Source: Verrucomicrobiia bacterium (GTDB lineage: Bacteria > Verrucomicrobiota > Verrucomicrobiia > Palsa-1439). From it: DNA of 64,000 nt. The notes below the pieces were generated by a model. It ran no database searches and was not told the origin of the DNA. It saw only the letters and a program-made list of their open reading frames with translations. A program made the position numbers and the translations under genes. Below are positions 53,992-62,644 of the stretch, piece by piece. The DNA lies in contig DATLVI010000035.1 in NCBI GenBank assembly GCA_035577545.1, positions 1-64,000 on the forward strand, read 5' to 3'. The first letter of the stretch is position 1. Each line of letters begins with the position of its first letter.

Positions 53992-54999
53992 ATGAAGGAT
54001 TGCGATCATATTCGCGGGGAGTTGTCGGCTTACCTCGACGGCGAATTGACGCCGCCACAGAGGACAGAGGTCGAGACGCACCTGGCATCGTGTGCGGAGT
54101 GCCAGCGAGAGTTGGTGGAATTGAAGACACTGGTGACCGGCGTGGCGGCGCTGCCGAAACTGCAGCCGACACCGCGGTTCCTCGCCGACGTGCGCCGCAA
54201 AATCGCGTCTGATGGGAAACCCGGGGCGTTGACCTGGCAGGACTACGTGTTCCGCCCGCTCTGGCTGAAGATTCCGCTGGAAGTGGCGGCGCTCATTGTG
54301 ATCACTGGTCTCGTGATAAGGAGCGGCCATCCGCTGTCGGCAGAGAAGACCGCTTCACTCGAATTCGCCAAGGCGGAAAACAGGGAGAACTTGCGCGAGA
54401 ATACTGTTTCGTCGGGTACCCGGGCAAAGCAAGCGATAGCAAACGAACCGAAATCAGCTGTTGCTGCTCAAATGCCCACGGCGGCTGGCCCAGGGCGGAC
54501 CCCTGTGATTGGCAATGCCGACGAGGTGTCAGCGACTCCTCCATTAGCGCCTTCGCCAGTCATCGACCTGGTGCGAAGCGTGGAATTTCCCCGGTCAAAG
54601 CCCGGTGAAATTGTGACGGTTCACGCGCGGGTCTTTGACGATGTGCGGAATCGGGCGCAACAACTTGCGACGCGGTGCAACGGGCGGGTGGTTGTCGTTC
54701 CTCAATCAAAAGACGTGACGGAACGCACCTTATTCGTGGAAATGCCGCGCGAATATGTGGCGGCGTTCAAGTTGGAGCTATCGAAGACCACCGGGCCGTC
54801 CGCGGCAGTGGCAACGGGCGGAAGCACCGGCGAATCAGGTACAGCGAGCGCGGCGCCATCACCGACCGGTGTGCTGACGGGCAATGCGCCAACGAACAAC
54901 AGCGCCGATGGCCTGGCAACATTTGGTCTGGGGAATGACGCCACGATCGCAGCGCCCACAACACTTTTGGAGATCCGGGTCGTCGCGCCGGCGAACTAG
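53992..54999 (+). CDS. Zinc-finger anti-sigma factor with large periplasmic domain
   Basis: Inner-membrane partner of the ECF sigma factor. The N-terminal zf-HC2 motif is clear in CDHIRGELSAYLDGELTPPQR...VETHLASCAECQREL, with His6 and Cys33/Cys36 forming the H-x3-C-type cluster. One membrane helix follows (about 100-117, VAALIVITGLVIRSG). The remaining ~215 residues form a periplasmic part, long for the family, with one beta-rich segment (EIVTVHARVFDDVRNRAQQLATRC) and an Ala/Thr-rich linker. Release under stress is inferred. The 3' end overlaps the convergent TPR gene by four nt. Confidence 0.85.
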   Translation: MKDCDHIRGELSAYLDGELTPPQRTEVETHLASCAECQRELVELKTLVTGVAALPKLQPTPRFLADVRRKIASDGKPGALTWQDYVFRPLWLKIPLEVAALIVITGLVIRSGHPLSAEKTASLEFAKAENRENLRENTVSSGTRAKQAIANEPKSAVAAQMPTAAGPGRTPVIGNADEVSATPPLAPSPVIDLVRSVEFPRSKPGEIVTVHARVFDDVRNRAQQLATRCNGRVVVVPQSKDVTERTLFVEMPREYVAAFKLELSKTTGPSAAVATGGSTGESGTASAAPSPTGVLTGNAPTNNSADGLATFGLGNDATIAAPTTLLEIRVVAPAN

Positions 55000-56708
55000 T
55001 GAACGGCGGACTGGTTGCCCTTCAGCTTCTGGAGCTTTTCGGAAATCTCTTTGTTGCCGGGCTCCAATTCGCTGGCGTGATGCAGCACTGTAAGCGCCTC
55101 CTGGGTCTTGCCGACCTTCAGGAGCACATCGGCAAGGTGGCCACACAGCGTCGCATCATCTTTGATTAAACCGACCGCGCGCCGCAATTGCACGAGCGCC
55201 TCCTCGTTGCGCCCGAGTTTGAATAATACCCAGCCCAGGCTGTCGATGTACGCACCGTTATCGGGATCGAGCTTCACGGCCTTCTGAATCAGGTCGAGCG
55301 CCTCCTGCAGATGGACGCCCTTGTCGGCCCACATGTACCCGAGATAATTGCAGGCACCATGGTCCGCCGGGTCGAGCTCCAGACACTTGCGGAAAAGCGA
55401 AACCGCCTTGTCGTACTCGCCGTTTCGCTCGCATGCGGCGGCATACGAAAAGTAAAACTTGCTGCTCAGCTTGACGTCCGGGCCCGATTCCTGTGCCATG
55501 GACTCCGCGTCGGCAAAAGAGGCCACCGCCTCGCTGTACTGTTTCCTGTCGGTTTGGATGAGACCTGTGAAATAAGGCACACGAAAATCGGTCGGAAACT
55601 TTTTCTTCCAGGTGGCCAGGGTTTCCAACGCCTGATCGACCTGCTTGGAATCCAACTGCAGGGCGGTAATGAGGGAGTAGTTCTCCGGCTGGTTGGGGTT
55701 GACGACGAGAGATTGCTGGTAATTGGAAATGGCCTTCTCGTGTTTGCCCAAATCCTCGTAAACCTCGCCAAGGTAGTTGTAGATCGCAAACTGCAGCGGT
55801 TCGCGCTTGATAATTTCCTCGAGCACCGCCGCGGCCTTCTCCTTCTGGTCAGCGCGGATGTAATTGGCCGCCAGTCGCTCGCGAATGCGCGGGGCATCCG
55901 GATTTTGGGCGAGCAATTTGGCGTACGCGTCCACTGCCTTCTGGAAGTTGCCGTTATCCGCGTAGGTGTCGGCCAGCCGTACCTCAATTTCAACGTCGTT
56001 GGGCGCCAGGGCCAGCGCCTTTTCGTAACATTGCTGGATCCGCTTCCGATCCATCTTTTGCGCCCATGTCGGCTTTTGCCGGGAGATCGCGGTGAAAAAA
56101 TCGCCGAGCCGCATCCAATAGCTGCCGGCATCCACCTTTTGGTGGAAGGCGCGATCAAACAATTTGACGGCCTCGACAGGCGAGTCTTTCAGGGCATAGA
56201 TGTCGAGCAACCCACCCAGCGCATTGAGATTCGTCGGTTCGAGCTTTAACGTGTTCTGGAATGCGGTGATCGCTTTCTCGTTCTGGTTGTCGCTGCGATA
56301 GATGTAACCCAGCCAGTAGGAAAGCTCCGCATCGTTGGGGTTGGCTTTGACGGATGACTCCAGCACGCTGAGCGCGTTGGTGATGTCGCGGCGGGTTGCG
56401 TAGATTTGTCCGAGGCGAACGGCCAGGGCGGTGTTCTGCGGATCGAGTTGCAGCGCCCGTTGATAGCGTTCCAGGGCATTGTCCATTTCGCCACGGAATT
56501 CCTCCGAGACGCCGGTGCCATATTCCGCGAGAGCTTCGGCACGGCGTGTCTGCGTGGGGGACAGATCCGCCGTCCCGTCCAACGGGCCGGCCGGGGGGCC
56601 TTTGGAAGGAGCGGGGCGCGCCATGGCCATGCTCAAGCTTGCGACGGCAGAAAACACAACCGCCAGCGCAGCCGCGCGACTGCGCGCACTTGCTCTTGGG
56701 CAAAACAT
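54996..56708 (-). CDS. Secreted TPR protein
   Basis: A 570-residue protein with a signal-peptide-like start (about 1-30, ending MAMARPAP). About twelve consecutive TPR units follow, for example NALERYQRALQLDPQNTAL and CEKAL-type blocks, then KAVSLFRKCLELDP and QEALDLIQKAVKLDPDNG. Such TPR-only proteins act as periplasmic scaffolds for envelope complexes; no partner is known here. The gene is the last of a minus-strand run with the mS38-like gene, hisG and purN. Confidence 0.85.
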   Translation of the reverse strand: MFCPRASARSRAAALAVVFSAVASLSMAMARPAPSKGPPAGPLDGTADLSPTQTRRAEALAEYGTGVSEEFRGEMDNALERYQRALQLDPQNTALAVRLGQIYATRRDITNALSVLESSVKANPNDAELSYWLGYIYRSDNQNEKAITAFQNTLKLEPTNLNALGGLLDIYALKDSPVEAVKLFDRAFHQKVDAGSYWMRLGDFFTAISRQKPTWAQKMDRKRIQQCYEKALALAPNDVEIEVRLADTYADNGNFQKAVDAYAKLLAQNPDAPRIRERLAANYIRADQKEKAAAVLEEIIKREPLQFAIYNYLGEVYEDLGKHEKAISNYQQSLVVNPNQPENYSLITALQLDSKQVDQALETLATWKKKFPTDFRVPYFTGLIQTDRKQYSEAVASFADAESMAQESGPDVKLSSKFYFSYAAACERNGEYDKAVSLFRKCLELDPADHGACNYLGYMWADKGVHLQEALDLIQKAVKLDPDNGAYIDSLGWVLFKLGRNEEALVQLRRAVGLIKDDATLCGHLADVLLKVGKTQEALTVLHHASELEPGNKEISEKLQKLKGNQSAVH

Positions 56709-56725
56709 GTCCTGGATTACGACTC

Positions 56726-56821
56726 CTACCGGTTTCTCTTCTTGTGACGCATTGCCTTCAAGCGCTTGCGGCGCTTGTGCTTGTTGATCTTCTGCTTGCG
56801 TCGTTTCTTCAGCGAGCCCAT
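56726..56821 (-). CDS. AURKAIP1/COX24 (mS38)-like basic mini-protein
   Basis: A 31-residue, extremely basic protein (MGSLKKRRKQ... to KKRNR) with the KHKRRKRLKAMRHKKR pattern of the COX24/mS38 domain. In mitochondria this protein binds the small ribosomal subunit, and short bacterial homologues are likely ribosome-associated. The ATG at 56821 is preceded by AAGGAGG at ideal distance. It lies between hisG and the TPR gene on the same strand. Confidence 0.85.
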   Translation of the reverse strand: MGSLKKRRKQKINKHKRRKRLKAMRHKKRNR

Positions 56822-56864
56822 CCGGGCCTCCTTGTTGGTTGCGGCATCAGTTCTCGGGACAAAT

Positions 56865-57755
56865 TCAGTAAATCACCTTGTTCAACGGATACTCGATGAT
56901 ACCCTCTGCGCCTGCGTCTTTCAACTGCGGGATGATTTCGCGTACAATCTTCTCGTCAATGATTGTTTCCACCGCCACCCAGTCCTCGCGAGAGAGCGTC
57001 GAGATCGTCGGGTTGCGAAGGGCGGGCAATTCCTTCAACAATGTCGCGAGCTTTGCGCGCGGCACGTTCATTTTCAGTCCGACCTTCTCCTCCGCCGCCA
57101 GCGCACCTCGCAGCATGAGCGCGATCGTCTCGATCTTCTTGCGCTTCCACTTGTCGTCCCATGCCTGTTTGTTGGCGATGAGTTGCGGGTAACTCGAAAC
57201 GATGGTCTCGACGATGCGCAGGTTGTTCGCTTTCAGTGACGAACCCGTTTCCGTCAATTCGACAATCGCATCGACCAGTTCCGGCGCCTTTACCTCGGTC
57301 GCGCCCCAGGAGAATTCCACCTCCGCCGTCACGCCGTTCTTCTTCAGCCAGCGCCGCGTCATCTCGACCAATTCGGTCGCAATACGTTTGCCCTGCAAAT
57401 CCTTCACCGATTTGACGGGCGAATCGTTCGGCACGGCCAGCACCCAGCGCGCGGGATTCGTGGTCTGCTTGCTGTAGGCGATCTCGCCGACCACCTGCAC
57501 GTCGCTGTCGTTCTCGGCAATCCAATCCGCGCCAGTTAGACCAACGTCGAGGAATCCATGTTCAACGTAACGGCTGATTTCCTGGGCGCGGATGAGCCGC
57601 AACTCCAGGTCCGCGTCGTCAGTGCGCGGCACATAGCTGCGGCTGCCGGTGGAAATCTTCCAGCCCGCTTTCGCCATCAAGGCGAGGGTCGATTCCTGCA
57701 AGCTGCCTTTCGGCAACCCGAATCGCAATACTCGTTTCGTCGTTTTCTCACTCAT
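56865..57755 (-). CDS. hisG: ATP phosphoribosyltransferase (long form)
   Basis: First and feedback-controlled step of histidine synthesis, joining ATP and PRPP. The 296-residue protein has [14 protein letters not shown] at the N-terminus, [16 protein letters not shown], and the PRPP-binding loop [20 protein letters not shown]. The ~80 C-terminal residues ([20 protein letters not shown] and on) form the ACT-like regulatory domain, which marks the long, hexameric HisG. The ATG at 57755 overlaps the purN stop by four nt, so the two are co-transcribed. Confidence 0.96.
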   Translation of the reverse strand: MSEKTTKRVLRFGLPKGSLQESTLALMAKAGWKISTGSRSYVPRTDDADLELRLIRAQEISRYVEHGFLDVGLTGADWIAENDSDVQVVGEIAYSKQTTNPARWVLAVPNDSPVKSVKDLQGKRIATELVEMTRRWLKKNGVTAEVEFSWGATEVKAPELVDAIVELTETGSSLKANNLRIVETIVSSYPQLIANKQAWDDKWKRKKIETIALMLRGALAAEEKVGLKMNVPRAKLATLLKELPALRNPTISTLSREDWVAVETIIDEKIVREIIPQLKDAGAEGIIEYPLNKVIY

Positions 57756-58378
57756 GTTTCAAGTGTCCTGACCATTCGCCCGTCGATCTTCAATTTCCCC
57801 AGCGCGAACAGGCGTATCGCCTCGGGATAAATCTCGTGCTCCGCCACTTGGATCCGCTCGTGCAACGATTCGGGCGTGTCGTTGTCGAGCACCTTCACCT
57901 CCCGCTGGAGGATGATTGGCCCCGAATCCACGCCTTCCTCCACAAAATGTACCGTGCAACCCGTGACCTTCGCTCCAGCCTTCAACGCCTGCTCCCACGC
58001 GCGCAACCCAGGGAACTTGGGCAACAACGACGGATGCACATTGAGCATCCGCCCCGCAAACGCCCGCAATAGCGGCGACTTCACCACGCGCATGTAACCC
58101 GCCAGCGCGACGAGTTGCACACCGGCATCGCGCAGCATCCGCGCCGCGTGTTCTTCCAACTCCGGTTCCAACTTCGTCTTGAACCGGCTCGGGCCGATAA
58201 AACGCGCTTCGATCCCGCGCTTCCGCGCCCGCTCCTGGATGAACGCATCGGCGACATCCGTCAGCACCAACACGACTCGTCCGGAAATCTTCCCGCGCGC
58301 GCACGCCTCGAAAATCGCCTCGCCGTTGGAGCCATTGCCCGAGCCGAGTACTCCGATGCGGAAATCGCCACCGCTCAC
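57752..58378 (-). CDS. purN: Phosphoribosylglycinamide formyltransferase
   Basis: Transfers a formyl group from 10-formyl-THF to GAR in purine synthesis. The 208-residue protein has [14 protein letters not shown] near the N-terminus and the catalytic set N113 and H115 ([14 protein letters not shown]) with D151 (GVDSGPII). The length is usual. It precedes hisG with a four-nt overlap. No other pur genes are present. Confidence 0.95.
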   Translation of the reverse strand: MSGGDFRIGVLGSGNGSNGEAIFEACARGKISGRVVLVLTDVADAFIQERARKRGIEARFIGPSRFKTKLEPELEEHAARMLRDAGVQLVALAGYMRVVKSPLLRAFAGRMLNVHPSLLPKFPGLRAWEQALKAGAKVTGCTVHFVEEGVDSGPIILQREVKVLDNDTPESLHERIQVAEHEIYPEAIRLFALGKLKIDGRMVRTLET

Positions 58379-58439
58379 ACAAAGTTTCTAATCGAACCCC
58401 CCGGAAAACACAAGCGTGGATGCGGACAGATCTTGGCAG

Positions 58440-58832
58440 CTACTTGGCCTTCACATTCACCGTCCCGGTTTGGGTGAAGGAATATTGCGAAGTGTTGAAG
58501 CGGGAGCAGTTAATGTCGTAGTGGACCTGGACGCTCCCGTCATCCAATAAAGCGAAAGTAACGTCGTTGAAGTCGGCGGGATCCAACGAAACACTGTTGG
58601 CAAACGCAAATTCTGCCAACTCCTTGAACGTCCGTGGCCAGTGGCTAACCGATATCTGGAACGCCCTGGTGGCGGTGACGAGTTGTTTGACTTTGGCGCG
58701 GGCGAAATCAACGACGGCCGCATTCTTGTGCTTGTATTCGTTAAGGGCGGATTGGTACGCCTTTTCGCGGGGCGAAGCGCAGGCGACAAGGTTCAAAGTC
58801 AGCAGACCGACGAGTACGAACCTCGTGCGCAC
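58440..58832 (-). CDS. Small predicted lipoprotein
   Basis: A 130-residue protein with a lipobox (LLTLNLVAC, Cys18). The mature part is a helix (KAYQSALNEYKHKNAAVVDFARAKVKQLV), then a beta-rich segment (DVTFALLDDGSVQVHYDI) and TGTVNVKAK at the end. No family is recognised. Its start is directly after the rfaE2 stop (one nt between), so it is translated with that gene and probably sits in the outer membrane. Confidence 0.7.
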   Translation of the reverse strand: MRTRFVLVGLLTLNLVACASPREKAYQSALNEYKHKNAAVVDFARAKVKQLVTATRAFQISVSHWPRTFKELAEFAFANSVSLDPADFNDVTFALLDDGSVQVHYDINCSRFNTSQYSFTQTGTVNVKAK

Positions 58833-58833
58833 G

Positions 58834-59331
58834 TTAGCATCCGACTTTACGAATCTTCGCGATCAGTCGTGTGGTCGAAAAACCCTTCACGAACGGCAGG
58901 ATGCGGACCTTGGAACCGATTGCGGTGAGCACGGCGCGCTCGCGCGCATCGAGCGTCTCGGGCCGGTAGTCGCCACCCTTGACATAAACGTCGGGCTGGA
59001 CGGTTCCCAGGAAGCGATGGGCGCGCCTTTCGGGGAAGATGACCACGGCATCGACGCAGGCCAGGGCGGCGAGGACCTTGGCGCGTTGCTGTTGCGGGAC
59101 AAGCGGGCGGCCGCGGCCTTTGAGTTGGCGGACCGATCGGTCCCCGTTGAGGCCGACGATGAGGAGTTCACCAAGCTCCTTGGCGCGCTGGAGATAGTTG
59201 ACATGGCCATAGTGCACGAGATCGAAACACCCATTCGTAGCCACGACCTTCTTGCCGCGACGGCGCGCCCGGGCGGCCCAACGGGCCGCTTGGGGCAAGG
59301 TTAAGACTTTGAGAGGATGGGCTTTAGGCAT
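58834..59331 (-). CDS. rfaE2: D-beta-D-heptose 1-phosphate adenylyltransferase
   Basis: Makes ADP-heptose for the LPS inner core. The 165-residue protein is the stand-alone nucleotidyltransferase domain of HldE: TNGCFDLVHYGHVNYLQRA with the HxGH motif at 40-43, LGELLIVGLNGDRSVRQLKG, and VYVKGGDYRPETL (VKGGDY, the nucleotide-binding motif). The ISSTR-like loop is FSTTRLIAKI. It has no fused kinase domain, so an RfaE1-type kinase must lie elsewhere. It is followed at once by a lipoprotein gene. Confidence 0.94.
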   Translation of the reverse strand: MPKAHPLKVLTLPQAARWAARARRRGKKVVATNGCFDLVHYGHVNYLQRAKELGELLIVGLNGDRSVRQLKGRGRPLVPQQQRAKVLAALACVDAVVIFPERRAHRFLGTVQPDVYVKGGDYRPETLDARERAVLTAIGSKVRILPFVKGFSTTRLIAKIRKVGC

Positions 59332-59484
59332 TGGTTTTTGGGCTTGATTCCATGTCGTACTCGAACCATGATGAACCTATGTGAGAATCGCTCACCCGAG
59401 GAAGGTCGGTCAAGGGTGATTTTTTGGCGGGCCGCTGTGGATCCCGAGAGCAGCGGCTTTTGCTCCAGGGTCAACTAGGAGGTT

Positions 59485-61002
59485 ATGGAAGCACTGCATT
59501 TGGTTGGAACGATAATCTATTTTGGCATGCTCGTGTGTCTTTCGTGTTACGGAATACACCGCTATTGGATGATTTTCCTTTACCTCCGCCATCGACGGGA
59601 AGTGCCACAACCCGCCAGCCGGTTGACCGAATTGCCGAAAGTGACCGTGCAGCTGCCGCTGTACAATGAAATGTACGTTGCCGAGCGGCTGCTTGACGCG
59701 GTCGCGGCACTGGATTACCCACAGGACAAGATTGAAGTCCAGGTGCTCGACGATTCGACCGACGAAACGACCGGCATCGTCGGCCGCAAGGTCGCGCAAC
59801 TGCGCGAACGCGGCTTCGAGGTTTACCACATCCATCGCACGAATCGCCTTGGCTACAAGGCCGGTGCGCTCGAAAACGGCTTGCATCAGGCCACGGGCGA
59901 ATTCGTCGCGATTTTCGACGCCGACTTCGTCCCGCAGCCCGACCTGTTTCAAAAAACGATCCATTACTTTTCGGACCACAAGATCGGCATGGTCCAGACG
60001 CGTTGGGGCCACCTCAACGAGCAGTACTCGTTGCTGACGAAAATCCAGTCGATGCTGCTGGACGGTCATTTCCTCATCGAGCAAACGGCGCGCGCCCGCT
60101 CGGGCCGGTTCTTCAACTTCAATGGCACGGCGGGCATCTGGCGACGGACCTGCATCCAAACCTCGGGAGGCTGGCAGCACGATACCCTCGCCGAGGACCT
60201 CGATCTCAGCTACCGCGCGCAGATCAAGGGTTGGCGATTTTTGTTTTTGCCGGAAATCGTGACGCCCGCGGAACTGCCCATTGAAATGAACGCGTTCAAG
60301 TCGCAACAGCATCGTTGGGCTAAAGGCTCCATCCAAACGAGCAAGAAAGTGCTGCCGCTGCTCTGGAACAGCGATCTGCCGTTCAAGATCAAGTTCGAAG
60401 GCACCGTCCATCTGACGAGCAATTACGGCTACCTCGCGTTGCTGGTGCTTTGCCTCTGCTTTCATTCTTCTGCGGCCGCCGGAACAAACCACGCGACGGG
60501 CGGGAATCCGTGGACGAAGCTGTTGCTTGTGGACGTGCCGTTGTTCATTGCCGGGTCATTGTCGATCAGCGCGTTTTATTTTTGCGCGCAACGCGATCTG
60601 CACGCGCAGTGGTGGAAACGGCTGGTGTATCTGCCCATCTTGATGGCCGTGGGCGTGGGCCTCTCCGTCAACAACGCGCGCGCGGTGCTCGAAGCGATGT
60701 TCAACCATAGCAGCGAGTTCATTCGCACGCCGAAGTACGGCAGCTCACGCGCGGCAGGGGGCCGGTCCCGCAGCAAGTATCGGGCTTTGCGTGGTTTGTT
60801 CCCGTACATCGAGCTGGGCCTTGGTGTGTACTTCACCTGGCTGGTCGTGCAGGCGATTGATGCCAATCAATGGATGTTTCTTCCTTTCGTGGTGGTCTTT
60901 CAAGCGGGATTTCTCTACGTCGGCCTCATGTCGCTCCTGCAAACCACCGTGCGGGCCATGTGGCAAGTGGAAGGGCCGGAACTGGCCGCTGCCGGTGCAT
61001 AA
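59485..61002 (+). CDS. Family 2 glycosyltransferase, cellulose/mannan-synthase-like
   Basis: Membrane polysaccharide synthase that elongates a beta-linked glycan. The 505-residue protein has an N-terminal membrane helix and a GT-A catalytic domain: DD at 89-90 (VLDDSTDE), DAD at 145-147 (FDADFVP), the acceptor motif ED at 237-238 (LAEDLDLSYR) and QQHRW at 274-278. Four further membrane helices form the C-terminus. The EDLD variant of TED and the QQHRWAKG motif put it near CslA/mannan-synthase-like enzymes. AGGAGG lies four nt upstream of the ATG. Confidence 0.9.
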   Translation: MEALHLVGTIIYFGMLVCLSCYGIHRYWMIFLYLRHRREVPQPASRLTELPKVTVQLPLYNEMYVAERLLDAVAALDYPQDKIEVQVLDDSTDETTGIVGRKVAQLRERGFEVYHIHRTNRLGYKAGALENGLHQATGEFVAIFDADFVPQPDLFQKTIHYFSDHKIGMVQTRWGHLNEQYSLLTKIQSMLLDGHFLIEQTARARSGRFFNFNGTAGIWRRTCIQTSGGWQHDTLAEDLDLSYRAQIKGWRFLFLPEIVTPAELPIEMNAFKSQQHRWAKGSIQTSKKVLPLLWNSDLPFKIKFEGTVHLTSNYGYLALLVLCLCFHSSAAAGTNHATGGNPWTKLLLVDVPLFIAGSLSISAFYFCAQRDLHAQWWKRLVYLPILMAVGVGLSVNNARAVLEAMFNHSSEFIRTPKYGSSRAAGGRSRSKYRALRGLFPYIELGLGVYFTWLVVQAIDANQWMFLPFVVVFQAGFLYVGLMSLLQTTVRAMWQVEGPELAAAGA

Positions 61003-61026
61003 CCACCTCTTACTCGGATAGCCTTT

Positions 61027-61758
61027 ATGCCAAACTCACTGGCGCTGCAACTCTACAGCCTGCGCCACGAGACCGCCACGAACCCCGAAGCCGTCGTGCG
61101 CAAAGTGCCGGCGCTCGGGTTCAACGGCGTTGAGATGGCCGGCAACTACGGATGGTCGGTAGAGCAGTGGAAGAGAATTCTCGAGGAGACGAAGCTGCAG
61201 GTCGTTGGCGCCCATGTGGGCCTGGAGACGCTCGAAAAGGAATGGGACACACAAACGAAGTTTCAGCGCGTCATCGGCAATAACCGCCTCGTGATCCCAT
61301 CGATTCCCAAGACCTTGCAGACGGCGGAAGGCTTCTCGGACGCGGCCCGACGATTGAACACTCTCGGTGAGCGCGCCAAATCGGAGGGCTTCGCATTGCT
61401 TTACCACAATCACGCCTATGAATTCTTGCCGCTCGCAGGCGAACGTTGCGGCATGGATATTCTGCTGGCGGAAACCGACCCGCAACTCCTCGGCTTGGAA
61501 GTTGACACGTATTGGGTCGAGCGGGGTGGACACAACAGCCTCGAATACATCCAACGACACCTGTCGCGCATCGGTCTACTTCATGCCAAGGAATTCTCCC
61601 ATGACGGCCGCGACGTGCCGGCCGGGCAGGGTGACATCGATTGGAAAACGATCATTCCACTGGTTCGTTCTCGTGGCTGTCCGATCGTCGTCGAATACGA
61701 AGCGGACAATGCCGTTGAAGCAGTTGCCGCGAGCGCACGATATTTGCGCGAGATTTAA
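61027..61758 (+). CDS. Sugar phosphate isomerase/epimerase (xylose-isomerase-like TIM barrel)
   Basis: A 243-residue metal-dependent isomerase or epimerase of the AP-endonuclease-2 superfamily. The N-terminal LALQLYSLRHE strand, ALGFNGVEMAG, the metal-ligand Glu/His positions in ALLYHNHAYEF and GLEVDTYWVERGG (Asp), LLHAKEF, and the last-strand Glu in PIVVEYE are all present. The substrate is unknown. It follows the glycosyltransferase by 24 nt and precedes lpxI. Confidence 0.88.
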   Translation: MPNSLALQLYSLRHETATNPEAVVRKVPALGFNGVEMAGNYGWSVEQWKRILEETKLQVVGAHVGLETLEKEWDTQTKFQRVIGNNRLVIPSIPKTLQTAEGFSDAARRLNTLGERAKSEGFALLYHNHAYEFLPLAGERCGMDILLAETDPQLLGLEVDTYWVERGGHNSLEYIQRHLSRIGLLHAKEFSHDGRDVPAGQGDIDWKTIIPLVRSRGCPIVVEYEADNAVEAVAASARYLREI

Positions 61759-61825
61759 CTCTCGACGCAGGCCAGAATGTTTCCTTGCCATCGGCTGGCG
61801 AAGCGGCAAGAATCTGCGCACACGG

Positions 61826-62644
61826 ATGGAGCCACTTGGCATCATTGCAGGAAACGGCGATTTCCCCCTGATCCTGGCCCGCTCGACGCGGCAGCTTGGC
61901 GGCGGGCGGACTATCGCGGCGGCGTTTGAGGGGGAAACGAAGCCGGAGATCGACGGGGCGGTTGATGAGGTGGAGTGGGTCAAGCTCGGCCAACTGAACA
62001 AGCTGATCGAAGTGTTCACCTCCCGTGGCGTGAAGCGCGCCGTCATGGCGGGTGGCATCACGCCTTCCAACCTTTTCAGGAACCTGCGCCTTGATCTGCG
62101 CATGACGGGTGTCGCTTTGAGGCTCAAGGAACGTAATGCCGAGACCATCTTCGGCGCGATTGCCGCGGAGATGGCGAAGGACGGCGTCGAACTCATTGAC
62201 CCACGCCCATTCCTCGGCGACTCGGTCCCAAAGTCCGGCGTGCTCACCCGTCACAAGCCCGGCAAGGAACAGCAGGAGGACATCGAATTTGGGCTGAAGA
62301 TCGGCAAAGCAGTCAGCGCGCTCGATATTGGCCAGACCGTTGTCGTCAAAAAAGGCACGGTGCTGGCGGTGGAAGGGTTTGAAGGCACGGACGAATGTAT
62401 TCGCCGCGGCGGCGCGCTGGCAGGGGAGAAGGGCGGCGCGGTGGTCGTCAAGGTCAGCAAGCCACAACACGATTTTCGGTTCGATATTCCGTGCATTGGG
62501 GAAAAGACCATCGAGTCGTGCCGGACTGGAAAGATCTCCGTGTTTGCGATGGAAGCGGGACGAAGCCTGCTGCTTGATAAGGACAAGTTGCTGAAGGCGG
62601 CGAATGAAATTGGACTGAGCCTCGTGGCGGTGCAATCCGCATGA
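61826..62644 (+). CDS. lpxI: UDP-2,3-diacylglucosamine pyrophosphatase LpxI
   Basis: Cleaves UDP-2,3-diacylglucosamine to lipid X and UMP in lipid A synthesis, as an alternative to LpxH. The 272-residue protein shows the family order GIIAGNGDFPLILARSTR at the start, then ELIDPRPFLGDSVPKSGVLT, GQTVVVKKGTVLAVEGFEGTDECIRRGG (conserved Asp), and MRFDIPxxG-type KPQHDFRFDIPCIG. The ATG at 61826 is chosen because it abuts the conserved N-terminus; longer in-frame readings run through the upstream gene. It overlaps the oxidoreductase gene by four nt. Confidence 0.95.
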   Translation: MEPLGIIAGNGDFPLILARSTRQLGGGRTIAAAFEGETKPEIDGAVDEVEWVKLGQLNKLIEVFTSRGVKRAVMAGGITPSNLFRNLRLDLRMTGVALRLKERNAETIFGAIAAEMAKDGVELIDPRPFLGDSVPKSGVLTRHKPGKEQQEDIEFGLKIGKAVSALDIGQTVVVKKGTVLAVEGFEGTDECIRRGGALAGEKGGAVVVKVSKPQHDFRFDIPCIGEKTIESCRTGKISVFAMEAGRSLLLDKDKLLKAANEIGLSLVAVQSA

